Below are positions 1 through 8,899 of a stretch of DNA of 64,000 nt, piece by piece. Position numbers and translations under genes: made by a program. The stretch is from CAZXFH01 sp964640055 (lineage in GTDB: Bacteria; Fidelibacterota; UBA2242; JAFGTP01). Location: positions 19,870 to 83,869 of the forward strand of contig CAZXFH010000010.1 of the NCBI GenBank assembly GCA_964640055.1, read 5' to 3'. The stretch's first letter is position 1. The number at the start of each line of letters is the position of its first letter. The notes beneath the pieces are model-generated. The model made no database searches. It was not told where the DNA came from and saw only the letters and a program-made list of their open reading frames with translations.

Positions 1-1
1 A

Positions 2-451
2 ACCCAGGAATCTGCCTTGTTAAAGTGGCACTATTGTGATCCTGTCGATAGTATGGAATACAGTCGTACCTGGAAAATTGCTGCTCACCAGGATAGCCTT
101 CCCAATCCCTTTGTGCTCGATAGTTCCTTGGCAAGACGAATTTGGCAACCAGAAGATACAAAAATTACGCAAACGGCACCAATTAACCATGCTTTTACCC
201 TTTATCCGGCTTATCCGAATCCCTTTAATAACTTGACCAATATCGCTTTTGAGTTGGACAGGACCGCAAAGGTCAAAATTACTGTTCATGATTTATCAGG
301 TAGGGTCGTCGGGCAGCTACTGAATCAGGAAGTTCTAACCGGCTATCATAAGTATCGCTGGCAACCGACGGGTATCCCCTCCGGGTTTTATTTCTACCGG
401 TTAAGTATTAACGGCCGTGTCACACAACGCAAATGCTTATATTTAAAATAG
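2..451 (+). CDS. C-terminal part of a secreted protein with T9SS type A sorting domain (5' truncated)
   Basis: The reading frame is open to the left edge, so the N-terminus lies outside the window; the first internal start-like codon (TTG 17) is not a real start. The last ~85 residues form a Por-secretion/FlgD-like sorting domain: a YPAYPNPFN motif, a beta-rich stretch ending DLSGRVV, and a terminal GFYFYRLSINGR segment. Such domains direct cargo through the type IX secretion machinery and are then removed or kept as a surface anchor. The catalytic or binding part of this protein is not visible, so its function cannot be named. The PorU/PorV-like genes at 8.9-14.8 kb are candidate processing partners. 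Confidence 0.85.
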   Translation, partial: TQESALLKWHYCDPVDSMEYSRTWKIAAHQDSLPNPFVLDSSLARRIWQPEDTKITQTAPINHAFTLYPAYPNPFNNLTNIAFELDRTAKVKITVHDLSGRVVGQLLNQEVLTGYHKYRWQPTGIPSGFYFYRLSINGRVTQRKCLYLK

Positions 452-496
452 ATATTTAGTGAAATTTATTTCTTTACTGTAACTGTAGAGATAGGA

Positions 497-1513
497 TTAA
501 ATCTTTATCTCAATTTCAGCGTCCTGGATCAATTTTTGGACATAGTCCTGATATAGCTTTTCCATCTTTTGATTTTTTAGCTGTTCTTCGATCTGGTCAT
601 AGACTTCTTCCAAAGGCCGCTGTTGTTCCTTATCGTAGACTTTGATAATATGATAACCAAAGTTGGTTTCCACGATATCACTTATCTCGCCGACCTCTAA
701 ATTAAAAGCAGCCTCTTCGAAAGAGGGAACCATATCCCCGGATTGAAATTTACCCAAATCACCACCATTCTTGGCACTTGGTCCTTCTGAATATTTTTTA
801 GCAAGTTCGGTAAAATCCTGGCCTGATTTTGCCTTTGCCAGAATCTCCTGGGCTTCGGTATAGGATGATTGTTTTGCAGAGTCAGATTCGCCTTGGGTTT
901 TAATGAGGATATGGCGAGCGGAAACTGATTTTACGCCTGTGTAATTGTCTAAAATTTCTTGTTTACTAACTTCAATGTCCTGCTTTATTTTTTGGTCTAA
1001 ATATCTTTGGATCAAGAGTGCCTCTCTAATACTGTTTTTAACAGTTTCCAGTGAGATTTTCTGGTTGGAGAGAAACTCAACAAATTTTTCCTTACTGCCA
1101 GCGCGCTGATATTGATTTTGTAATATCGAATCAACAGCTGCATCAGGAATATTTAAACCAATTTGCTCTGCTTCTCTTAAAAGTAGTCTTTTCTCAACAA
1201 TATTCTGCACTGCCTGTCGCAGGACGTTTTCCAGACGGTTATTATCAAGCTGAGTTAATTGTTGGGCTCGTGCACCGGCATTTTTATAATAATCGCGGAA
1301 GAATCCCGCGACGGTTAAATCGAAATATTTGGTGGTCGCTAAAACACGGTTTTTATCAGGGTTGACATAGGGGATAGTATCTGAAATGGCTAGCGCCAGC
1401 TCATATTCCGGGCTGCCCTCTTGCAGTTTGTCAGCACTTTCTTTTTGTTGGGAACAGGTGATAGGCAAGCATAAAATAATTAAACCGAGAACCATTATAA
1501 TTGACTTACGCAT
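497..1513 (-). CDS. SurA/PpiC-type parvulin peptidyl-prolyl isomerase, exported
   Basis: The 338-residue protein starts with a basic n-region and hydrophobic core ending at Cys20 (LPITC), so it is exported and possibly lipidated, although the lipobox is not canonical. A SurA-like helical N-terminal region (about residues 50-190) is followed by one rotamase domain (about 195-290) with the family signatures ARHILI, GGDLG and FGYHIIKV. By homology it acts as a periplasmic foldase for outer-membrane or secreted proteins, which suits a T9SS-bearing diderm. It is transcribed away from the thioredoxin/MBL genes on the other strand, and an AAGGAGT Shine-Dalgarno lies just upstream of the ATG. It has a single PPIase domain, unlike the two of E. 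coli SurA, so it is closer to PrsA/PpiC-type proteins. Confidence 0.88.
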   Translation of the reverse strand: MRKSIIMVLGLIILCLPITCSQQKESADKLQEGSPEYELALAISDTIPYVNPDKNRVLATTKYFDLTVAGFFRDYYKNAGARAQQLTQLDNNRLENVLRQAVQNIVEKRLLLREAEQIGLNIPDAAVDSILQNQYQRAGSKEKFVEFLSNQKISLETVKNSIREALLIQRYLDQKIKQDIEVSKQEILDNYTGVKSVSARHILIKTQGESDSAKQSSYTEAQEILAKAKSGQDFTELAKKYSEGPSAKNGGDLGKFQSGDMVPSFEEAAFNLEVGEISDIVETNFGYHIIKVYDKEQQRPLEEVYDQIEEQLKNQKMEKLYQDYVQKLIQDAEIEIKI

Positions 1514-1649
1514 TTTGACTCCTTTTTTTTCGGATCATACTAAAAATAACTTCTAAAGATAGGCATATTTGATTGGAAATCATAGTATTATTAGTTTAGG
1601 TTCTTCCGGGAAATGTGTGGAAAAGTCTAAAAAGTGAGTAATTTATCAT

Positions 1650-2165
1650 ATGGAAGATAAAGCACTATACACGCAAATACTTGGCATTCAGCCTCCCTGG
1701 AAGATTGACCATATTGATCTGGATATGGAACAGGAGAGGGTTGATGTTTATGTTGAATGGCCGGCAAAAGCAGATAATAAACACGTGGTGATTGATTTTT
1801 ATACTGATTGGTGTAGCTGGTGTAAAGTCATGGATGAAAAGACTTTTTCCGTTCCAAAGATAGAAAGCTATCTTTTTAAGCACTTTGTGCCAATCCGCAT
1901 TGATGCTGAAAGTATCCAGGATACGGTATTTTTTAAAGGACAGCAGATGACTTTTAGAGAATTGACCAGCGCCTTTCGTGTCAGCGGATTTCCTTCGGTT
2001 GCTTTTTTAACCCCGGATGCCGATATTATCACTATTGTACCGGGATATATTGAGAAAGAGATGTTTTTAAATATATTGAGATATATGCAAAAGGAATGTT
2101 ATCGGCAGCAGATGAGCTTGGAGGAATTTATCGAAAAGGGATGTTCGGAAAAAAATAATGGATGA
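1650..2165 (+). CDS. Thioredoxin-like protein with WCSWC motif
   Basis: The 171-residue protein has a thioredoxin fold signature: a beta strand (VVIDFYTDW), an active-site CSWC (Cys55/Cys58) with Trp on both sides, and a probable cis-Pro loop (SGFPSVAF, Pro115). The layout resembles the thioredoxin-like modules of DsbD C-termini and DUF255-type proteins. I see no clear signal peptide or membrane segment, so a cytoplasmic thiol-disulfide role is more likely than a periplasmic one. Its stop overlaps the start of the next gene in an ATGA arrangement, so it is probably co-translated with the MBL hydrolase; the pair may act on a common thiol or sulfur compound. The substrate is unknown. Confidence 0.8.
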   Translation: MEDKALYTQILGIQPPWKIDHIDLDMEQERVDVYVEWPAKADNKHVVIDFYTDWCSWCKVMDEKTFSVPKIESYLFKHFVPIRIDAESIQDTVFFKGQQMTFRELTSAFRVSGFPSVAFLTPDADIITIVPGYIEKEMFLNILRYMQKECYRQQMSLEEFIEKGCSEKNNG

Positions 2166-2797
2166 ATATGATTATTGAAACTATTGTAACACGGAATTTT
2201 GCTGAAAACATGTATATTCTGGGTGATAAAAAGGGAAAAGAATCCATCCTGATAGATCCGGGGGGTAAACCGGAACAAATTATCAACAAGATTGAGGAAC
2301 TGCATTTAAAACCTGTCAGGATTCTGAATACTCATGCCCATCCGGACCATATAGGTGCAGTGCAGGCTTTGCAAAATAGGTATAGTATTCCTTTCATGGT
2401 TCACCAGGCAGAAGCTAATAATGTCCAATCAGCGGCTCAGATGGCGCAGTTTATTGGTTTGTCTGAATTCGCAGCGCCCTGTGTGGATACATTTTTTACC
2501 AGCGATGATAAATTCAATCTTGGTAGGGATCAGTTACAAGTTATTCACACCCCGGGACATACACCCGGTAGTGTTAGTTTTCAAGTACAAGATAAACTGT
2601 TTTCTGGGGATACTTTATTTCGGATGTCAGTTGGACGCACTGATTTACCAGGCGGATCCTGGTCGGATCTACAACAGAGTTTGAGAGGCCTAGCAAAGCT
2701 AGCTTCGCATACAAAGGTTTTTCCAGGTCATGGTCCCACCACTACAATCGGACAGGAACTGGCTCATAATCCCATTTACAAAGAAATTGGACGATAA
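2162..2797 (+). CDS. Metallo-beta-lactamase-fold hydrolase, glyoxalase II-like
   Basis: The 211-residue protein carries the full metal-binding set of the superfamily: HAHPDH (His58, His60, Asp62, His63), a second His in PGHTPG (His133), Asp150 in FSGDTLF and His190 in FPGHGP. This pattern is typical of the YcbL/hydroxyacylglutathione-hydrolase-like branch that hydrolyses thioesters, but the short length (classical GloB is ~250 residues) means the glutathione-binding C-terminal domain is missing. The exact substrate therefore stays open. The start ATG overlaps the thioredoxin-like stop by 4 nt, indicating coupling. I am confident of the fold and chemistry class, less of the reaction. Confidence 0.87.
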   Translation: MNMIIETIVTRNFAENMYILGDKKGKESILIDPGGKPEQIINKIEELHLKPVRILNTHAHPDHIGAVQALQNRYSIPFMVHQAEANNVQSAAQMAQFIGLSEFAAPCVDTFFTSDDKFNLGRDQLQVIHTPGHTPGSVSFQVQDKLFSGDTLFRMSVGRTDLPGGSWSDLQQSLRGLAKLASHTKVFPGHGPTTTIGQELAHNPIYKEIGR

Positions 2798-2886
2798 CGC
2801 GGAGATTTTCGTATTATAAATGTAATTTATCGGCTGATTAGGTTTATTCATTCACCTGAATAGGCTTTATTTATTAAATTATAGTG

Positions 2887-4287
2887 ATGAAAGATCTGTA
2901 TCTTCGATTTAAGGAATTTGTTGAAAACCAGGACTTGTTTGGTGAGGCGGATCATGTTCTGGCGGCTGTTTCCGGTGGCGTTGACTCAATGTCTATGTTG
3001 GATTGTTTATTAAAATATAGCTGTGAAACTGATCTGAAATTATATGTAGCACATGTTAATCATCGGTTACGCGGACAGCAAAGTGATCAGGATGAAGCCT
3101 TAGTCCGTGCATTTTGTTCGCAAAACGGATTGAAGTATTATATAAAACAATATAATGTTGATTCATCAGCCAAGGAGCATGGCTTGTCTGTGGAAATGGC
3201 TGGTCGCCGTTTACGTTATCGGTTTTTTAATGATACTGCCCGGAATACCCCGAACTGTATCATTGCTACCGGGCACACCTTGGACGATCATGTGGAAACG
3301 GTATTGATGCGGATCCTGAAAGGAACCGGGTGGCAGGGCCTTTGTGGTATAACGATTAAGCGGGATAATATTGTGCGTCCCCTGCGATTTGCGCGTAAAA
3401 AAGAGCTGTATGACTATGCACGGGTTCAGCAAATACCCTTTCGGGAGGATCATACCAATTTCATTTCCATGGGACAGCGTAATATCCTTCGCAATGAGGT
3501 GATCCCTTTGCTAACCGATAAAATAAATCCCCAGCTGCATAAAGCGGTCGATCGGCTTTCAAATATCGGCCGCGAAACACATATATGGTTACAAGAGGAA
3601 ATAAAGCAGTATTATAGAAGGGTTGTTATCAAAGAAGAAAGATATCAAATTGTACTTGAAATAGCTGGTCTGAAAAATTATTTCAGAGCGATTAAGAAAG
3701 GAATTTTACTGCAGAGTATCGCCAAACTGGAACAAACCTATGCACCCCAATATAATTATTTGATTATGGATAATCTGGTAAATTTGATAAATAGATCCAA
3801 AACCGGAAAACATCTCAGGCTTTCCAAAAAAATATGGGCTAATATTGATCGCGGCAGGCTAATTCTGGCGCATAAGAAATTTCTGGATTGGGATGGATCG
3901 CAGATTACAATGGGTGCTCCTTTTGAAACGACTACATTTCGATTCAAAGCCGCTTTAGTACCGCGAGCGGATTATAGAATTAACAAATCATCTGATATGG
4001 AATTTATTGATTATGATAAAGTAAAGGGAAAGTTTAAATTACGGCAATGGCAGCCGGGCGATAGTTTTCAACCGCTCGGGTTTAATCACCATAAGAAAGT
4101 GAGTGATTTGTTTGTTGATCATAAAATTTCCAGATTTAAAAAGCAGCAAATACCCATTTTAGTGGATCAAACCGGTGTGGTTTGGGTTTGCGGCCTTAGG
4201 CTAGCCGAGCGAGTCAAAATTACCGCAGATACACAGCAAGTCGTTAAACTTACTTATGAGGAAAAACATGCGCGACCAACAAATTGA
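2887..4287 (+). CDS. tilS: tRNA(Ile)-lysidine synthase
   Basis: The N-terminal domain has the PP-loop SGGVDSM near residue 29 and the downstream signature ATGHTLDDHVET, which identify the N-type ATP pyrophosphatase that attaches lysine to C34 of the tRNA-Ile CAU anticodon. At ~466 residues it has the long form with the substrate-binding and C-terminal domains seen in E. coli TilS (GDSFQPLGF and KISRFKKQQIPI near the end). A GTG three bases upstream (2884) is an alternative start; ATG 2887 is preferred. The gene overlaps hpt and leads the long operon through ftsH, folP, cdaA and the T9SS genes. The tilS-hpt-ftsH order is conserved across many bacteria, which strengthens the call. Confidence 0.95.
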   Translation: MKDLYLRFKEFVENQDLFGEADHVLAAVSGGVDSMSMLDCLLKYSCETDLKLYVAHVNHRLRGQQSDQDEALVRAFCSQNGLKYYIKQYNVDSSAKEHGLSVEMAGRRLRYRFFNDTARNTPNCIIATGHTLDDHVETVLMRILKGTGWQGLCGITIKRDNIVRPLRFARKKELYDYARVQQIPFREDHTNFISMGQRNILRNEVIPLLTDKINPQLHKAVDRLSNIGRETHIWLQEEIKQYYRRVVIKEERYQIVLEIAGLKNYFRAIKKGILLQSIAKLEQTYAPQYNYLIMDNLVNLINRSKTGKHLRLSKKIWANIDRGRLILAHKKFLDWDGSQITMGAPFETTTFRFKAALVPRADYRINKSSDMEFIDYDKVKGKFKLRQWQPGDSFQPLGFNHHKKVSDLFVDHKISRFKKQQIPILVDQTGVVWVCGLRLAERVKITADTQQVVKLTYEEKHARPTN

Positions 4288-4831
4288 ATTGGATGACCGC
4301 TATGGTAAATATGCGGGAAAGCATATAAAACCATTAATAACTGCGGATCGGATTCAAAGCCGGGTACAAGAATTGGCAGATCAGATTAGTGTGGATTATC
4401 AGGGGAGTATTCCGATTATTATCGGTGTATTAAACGGCAGTTTTGTATTTCTATCTGATTTATTTCGTGATATGGACCTGGAAGCGGAGGTCGATTTTAT
4501 CAAAATTTCATCTTATCTCCATGATACCAGGTCCAGCGGAACCGTTCGCTTACTTAAAGATATAAGTTGTGATGTTACCGGCCGGGATGTTCTGATAGTC
4601 GAAGATATCATTGATTCTGGTCTTTCCATCAAATTCGTAAAACGTCGTTTGGAAGAGAGTGAAACCCGATCGGTGAAGATCGCCACACTCTTAATGAAGA
4701 AATGTGCGGACGTGGATTTCACAATAGATTATGTGGGATTTGAAATACCGAACAAATATGTCGTAGGTTATGGGTTAGATCTGTCGCAAAAATTGAGGAA
4801 TCTGCGCTCCATCTATTATTTGCAGGATTAA
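4268..4831 (+). CDS. hpt: Hypoxanthine phosphoribosyltransferase
   Basis: This type I phosphoribosyltransferase shows the PRPP-binding motif VLIVEDIIDSG and the ISSYLHDTRSSG catalytic flexible-loop region; ~187 residues is normal for bacterial Hpt. It converts hypoxanthine (and probably guanine) plus PRPP to IMP/GMP in purine salvage. An in-frame ATG at 4256 exists, but ATG 4268 has a GAGGA Shine-Dalgarno 5 nt upstream and begins MRDQQIELDD, so it is preferred. The gene overlaps the end of tilS by about 20 nt and is followed 17 nt later by ftsH. With adenosine deaminase near 45-46 kb it gives this organism at least part of a purine salvage route. Confidence 0.95.
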   Translation: MRDQQIELDDRYGKYAGKHIKPLITADRIQSRVQELADQISVDYQGSIPIIIGVLNGSFVFLSDLFRDMDLEAEVDFIKISSYLHDTRSSGTVRLLKDISCDVTGRDVLIVEDIIDSGLSIKFVKRRLEESETRSVKIATLLMKKCADVDFTIDYVGFEIPNKYVVGYGLDLSQKLRNLRSIYYLQD

Positions 4832-4848
4832 ATAAAAGGCGCAATTAT

Positions 4849-6912
4849 ATGCAAGCAAGGCTAGAAAATAATAAAAAGAATCGGCCGTCTAAGGGGCAGA
4901 ATAGAAAACCTTCCCGAAATCAAAAACCGAATAAAAACAATCAGGGGGGCGATAACAATAACTTCAATTGGGGTAAAGCATCCAAGACTTCCCTGATGTG
5001 GATTATCATTATCATCAGTACCATTTTTCTTTTTGGGATATTAGGGACCGGGACCCGTGAAGAGATACCCATTACCTATCCGCAATATCGTGAGCAGTTA
5101 ACCAATAACAACATTGCGGAAGCCACCATAATTCCCAAGGAAAACAATTATGAATTCCACGGAACTTTACAGGAACCCCGACAATTGATGGTTCGTGATC
5201 GTTCGGTGGAAGTCAAAAAATTTGTTTTAACGATTCCCTTTGTCGATAATGCGATCCTTGAAGAATGGAAGGCGCATAAGGTCGTTTTTAATTTTAAGCA
5301 GGAAGGAAAGAATTGGACCGATTATTTGGTTTCTTTTTTACCCTGGCTACTTATTTTAGGAATCTGGATTTTTCTACTGCGTCGAATGCAGGGGCAAAAT
5401 AGCCGGGGAGTATTCGGGTTTGGGAAAAGCCGTGCCAAATTGTGGACTTCCGACCGGCCCAAAGTCACCTTTACCAATGTAGCAGGCTGTAAAGAAGCCA
5501 AAGAGGAGCTGGAAGAAATCATTGAATTTTTAAAAAGTCCCCGTAAGTTTTCTCGGTTGGGGGGTAAAATTCCCAAAGGGGCTATCTTGTTGGGCGCTCC
5601 GGGGACCGGTAAAACCCTGCTGGCCAAGGCGGTTGCTGGTGAGGCAGGCGTTCCCTTTTTTAGTATAAGTGGCGCCGACTTCGTGGAAATGTTTGTCGGA
5701 GTAGGTGCTTCGCGGGTACGTGATTTGTTCGAACAGGGTAAGAAGAATGCTCCCTGTATCATTTTCATTGATGAGATTGATGCGGTCGGCCGTCATCGCG
5801 GTGCTGGATTAGGGGGTGGACATGATGAACGTGAACAAACCTTGAATCAGCTCCTGGTGGAAATGGATGGTTTCGATGAAAAGACCAATGTTATCATTTT
5901 GGCGGCCACTAATCGTCCGGATGTATTGGACAACGCCTTGTTACGTCCCGGTCGTTTTGACCGCCAGATTGTAGTCGATGCCCCGGATGTGAAAGGACGG
6001 GAGGGAATTCTGCGGGTACATACCAAAAAGATACCGCTGGCCAAAAATGTAAAACTGGATCTAATCGCCCGGGGAACGCCGGGACTGGTTGGAGCTGATA
6101 TCGCTAATTTGGTCAACGAAGCTGCCCTGATCGCGGCCAGAAAAGGTAAGAAGGTGGTCGGTATGCCCGACTTCGAAGAGGCCAAAGATAAAGTTATGAT
6201 GGGTAAAGAACGAAAAAGTATGGTCATTCCGGAGAAAGAAAAAGAACTGACCGCCTATCACGAATCAGGCCATGTCCTGGTAGCGGTTAATATCCCGGAA
6301 GCTGATCCAATTCACAAGGTTTCCATCATTCCCCGGGGACGGGCTTTAGGGATTACCCATCAATTACCGATTGACGACCGGCATAACTATTCCAGGTCCT
6401 ATATTGTGGCGCGCTTAAGTATTCTGTTAGGTGGAAGAGCTGCGGAAAAATTGATCTTTAATGAACTCAGTACCGGGGCGGGTAATGATATTGAGCAGGC
6501 CACCAAAATGGCACAAAAAATGGTTTGTGAATGGGGAATGAGCGACAAATTAGGACCGCTTACCTTTGGTAAAAAGAATGAAGAGATCTTTTTGGGTAGA
6601 GAAATTTCGCAACATCGTGATTACAGTGAAGATACCGCACGGTTGATTGATTCCGAAGTCCGACGTATCGTAGAAGAAGCAGAGACTCGGGCCAGTCAAA
6701 TCCTTTCCAAAAATAAGGATAAACTTAAAAAATTGGCCGAGAACTTATTGAAATACGAAGTCATGGATCGCCCGGAAATTAATAAAGTTCTGGAAGGCAA
6801 AAAAATCAGACGCGGAACCAAAAAAACGACTCGCAAAAAGGTCGCAACTAAAAAATCCGGCAAGTCAACTAAAGCCGGATCAAAAAAAAAGATTTCCAAA
6901 GCTGAAAAGTGA
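4849..6912 (+). CDS. ftsH: ATP-dependent zinc metalloprotease FtsH
   Basis: All FtsH elements are visible in order: a short basic, Asn-rich cytoplasmic N-terminus, a first membrane helix (about residues 48-68), a periplasmic domain, a second membrane helix (about 158-178), the AAA module with Walker A GAPGTGKT (about 248-255), Walker B IIFIDEIDA and the SRH ending RPGRFDRQI, then the M41 protease site HESGH (His471, Glu472, His475) with a later Asp ligand in GAGNDIEQ. The 687-residue protein ends in a strongly Lys/Thr-rich tail (KKTTRKKVATKK) that is longer than usual and probably disordered. It degrades unassembled membrane proteins and regulators. It sits in the usual tilS-hpt-ftsH context. 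Confidence 0.97.
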   Translation: MQARLENNKKNRPSKGQNRKPSRNQKPNKNNQGGDNNNFNWGKASKTSLMWIIIIISTIFLFGILGTGTREEIPITYPQYREQLTNNNIAEATIIPKENNYEFHGTLQEPRQLMVRDRSVEVKKFVLTIPFVDNAILEEWKAHKVVFNFKQEGKNWTDYLVSFLPWLLILGIWIFLLRRMQGQNSRGVFGFGKSRAKLWTSDRPKVTFTNVAGCKEAKEELEEIIEFLKSPRKFSRLGGKIPKGAILLGAPGTGKTLLAKAVAGEAGVPFFSISGADFVEMFVGVGASRVRDLFEQGKKNAPCIIFIDEIDAVGRHRGAGLGGGHDEREQTLNQLLVEMDGFDEKTNVIILAATNRPDVLDNALLRPGRFDRQIVVDAPDVKGREGILRVHTKKIPLAKNVKLDLIARGTPGLVGADIANLVNEAALIAARKGKKVVGMPDFEEAKDKVMMGKERKSMVIPEKEKELTAYHESGHVLVAVNIPEADPIHKVSIIPRGRALGITHQLPIDDRHNYSRSYIVARLSILLGGRAAEKLIFNELSTGAGNDIEQATKMAQKMVCEWGMSDKLGPLTFGKKNEEIFLGREISQHRDYSEDTARLIDSEVRRIVEEAETRASQILSKNKDKLKKLAENLLKYEVMDRPEINKVLEGKKIRRGTKKTTRKKVATKKSGKSTKAGSKKKISKAEK

Positions 6913-6929
6913 CCCTCAGGATTACTCAC

Positions 6930-8120
6930 ATGTTAAGAAGTTTAACAGTAAATGATCGGGCTCATCTGGAAGCGGAATTGAAGGCCATTGATGTTGAGAC
7001 CGCCGGGATTGATATCATGTTACCCAAAGGCGAGTTTTATGTACTAAAAACAGATCCGATTTCATCACCGGCAGCCAATATACTGAAGCAGCAGATGCTT
7101 TCTGTGGGGGGCGAATGCGCTGTCTCCCGCGAGGTAGCAACCTGCCGTGTTGATCAATGCCCGGTTATTTTGATGGGCACCCGAACCCATTTTGTAAAGC
7201 TGATTGATAGTTTGACCTATCAATATTTTGGATTAAAAGTATTACGCAAGGAACTGCAGGATTTTCTTAACCGGAAACAGACCTGGATTGTGGAAATTGG
7301 AAGCCAGCGGTTTGACCTCGCTAGGAAAACTCTGATCATGGGTATTTTGAATGTTACCCCAGACTCTTTTTCCGATGGGGGCCAATATAGAACTGCAGAA
7401 TCCGCGATAAAGGCGGGATTAAAGATGATTACTTCAGGTGCCGATATTATTGATGTTGGTGGTGAATCCACTCGCCCGGGCGCGAAACCGGTTCCCCTGG
7501 AAGAAGAGTTAGAGCGGGTTCTTCCGGTTATTAAGGGTATTCGCAAGCAAAGTGACTGTCCCTTGTCCATTGACACCTACAAGTCTCAAGTGGCCAAGGC
7601 TGCCATTGAAGACGGTGCCGACATGGTCAATGATATCAGTGGCTTGAATTTTGATAATAAGATGCCCGGAATTCTGGCTCAAACACAGGTCTCGGCTGTA
7701 CTGATGCATATCCAGGGAAAACCGAAAAATATGCAGCAGAATCCCCATTATGAAAATTTAATCGATGAAATCATTGATTACTTGCAGACAGGCATAGAAA
7801 AAGCCACAGCAGCCGGTGTGCCTCGCGAACAGCTCTGGATTGATCCTGGGATAGGATTTGGAAAAAAATGGTATCAGAATTATATTATCTTACGTTATCT
7901 GGATGAGTTAAAATCGCTGAGTGTGCCTGTGCTGGTAGGGCCCTCGCGTAAGTCTTTCCTGGGAAAGTTGTCGGATTTATCACCGCAAGAAAGATTAGAA
8001 GGGACTTTGGCCGCGCTCAGTTGTGCGGTTCTGAACGGTGCCAATATGGTCCGGGTACATGATGTTTCGCAGGCGGTTAAAGCGGTAGAAATCGCTGATG
8101 CAATTGCAGGGAAACTTTGA
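6930..8120 (+). CDS. folP: Dihydropteroate synthase with N-terminal extension
   Basis: The C-terminal ~270 residues are a TIM-barrel dihydropteroate synthase: MGILNVTPDSFSDGG (pterin-binding loop 1), DVGGESTRPG, a DMVNDISG strand, LWIDPGIGFGK, LVGPSRKSFL and the final RVHDV. It joins p-aminobenzoate to the pterin in folate synthesis. An N-terminal extension of about 130 residues precedes the barrel, as in several other bacterial lineages; its role is not known to me. A GTG at 6909 would overlap the ftsH stop, but ATG 6930 has AGGA 8 nt upstream and is preferred. The gene abuts cdaA, a neighbour relationship common in the FCB group. Confidence 0.95.
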   Translation: MLRSLTVNDRAHLEAELKAIDVETAGIDIMLPKGEFYVLKTDPISSPAANILKQQMLSVGGECAVSREVATCRVDQCPVILMGTRTHFVKLIDSLTYQYFGLKVLRKELQDFLNRKQTWIVEIGSQRFDLARKTLIMGILNVTPDSFSDGGQYRTAESAIKAGLKMITSGADIIDVGGESTRPGAKPVPLEEELERVLPVIKGIRKQSDCPLSIDTYKSQVAKAAIEDGADMVNDISGLNFDNKMPGILAQTQVSAVLMHIQGKPKNMQQNPHYENLIDEIIDYLQTGIEKATAAGVPREQLWIDPGIGFGKKWYQNYIILRYLDELKSLSVPVLVGPSRKSFLGKLSDLSPQERLEGTLAALSCAVLNGANMVRVHDVSQAVKAVEIADAIAGKL

Positions 8121-8122
8121 TC

Positions 8123-8899
8123 ATGGAACTTTTTTCAATCAAATTTATCACGGTAACCATCTGGGATATACTAGATATTCTTTTGGTTTATTGGATCCTC
8201 TATTATTTATATAAATTCTTTAAAGGCTCGAGAGCTGCCCAAATGCTGATCGGCCTGGTTTTTATTTTATTACTCTCTTTTATTTCACGTATGTTAAATC
8301 TGGAGACGCTTTCCTGGATTATGAGTAAATTACAAACCGTATGGGTAATCGCCTTTGTGATTATCTTTCAACCGGAGCTACGGCGAATTTTGATTTATAT
8401 TGGGCAAAGTCGTATTTTTCGGCGCATTTTCCGTGAGCCCAAATCGCAAATTCTCGAATCACTGGTAGAAGCATCTTTGGAGCTCTCCCGCCGGAGTTGG
8501 GGCGGTCTGTTTGTATTATCCAAAGAGAGCCGTTTGAAAACGATTAAAGAAAATGCCACTGAGTTGAATGCCAATGTCTCCAGCAATCTACTGGTTTCGA
8601 TTTTCAATCCGGATTCACCGCTTCACGACGGAGCCGTATTGATTCAAAATGAAATGATCGAAGCGGCCGGGTGTATTTTGCCACTATCCCAAAATCCGGA
8701 TTTGGAGCCCCAAATGGGCACTCGCCATCGGGCAGCCTTAGGGATGTCAGAGGAATCCGATGCCGTCATTGTAGTGGTATCTGAAGAAACTCAACAGATT
8801 TCTGTCGCTCATCAAGGCATGTTTTATCGACGACTGGATGAGAATACACTGAGAGGATTACTAAATAAGTTATTCTTTCGCAGCGATGAGAAATCATGA
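8123..8899 (+). CDS. cdaA: Diadenylate cyclase CdaA/DacA, membrane-bound
   Basis: Three hydrophobic N-terminal segments (within about residues 10-100) are followed by a DisA_N cyclase domain with the two diagnostic motifs, HDGAVLI and RHRAALG, at about residues 169 and 201. This matches CdaA, which makes c-di-AMP from two ATP at the membrane. ATG 8123 is preferred; TTG 8117, overlapping the folP stop, is an alternative. I see no CdaR or GlmM gene next to it, unlike Firmicutes operons. Instead the last 14 nt overlap the porU-like gene, so c-di-AMP synthesis and the T9SS sortase appear to be translated from one message. Length (~258 aa) is typical. Confidence 0.95.
   Translation: MELFSIKFITVTIWDILDILLVYWILYYLYKFFKGSRAAQMLIGLVFILLLSFISRMLNLETLSWIMSKLQTVWVIAFVIIFQPELRRILIYIGQSRIFRRIFREPKSQILESLVEASLELSRRSWGGLFVLSKESRLKTIKENATELNANVSSNLLVSIFNPDSPLHDGAVLIQNEMIEAAGCILPLSQNPDLEPQMGTRHRAALGMSEESDAVIVVVSEETQQISVAHQGMFYRRLDENTLRGLLNKLFFRSDEKS

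Noticed and set aside
5322..5768. Long antisense frames such as this one in ftsH, and 41726-42229, 52873-53376, 59299-59796 and 60461-60928
   Set aside because: They lie opposite genes with clear motifs and have the composition expected of antisense shadows.
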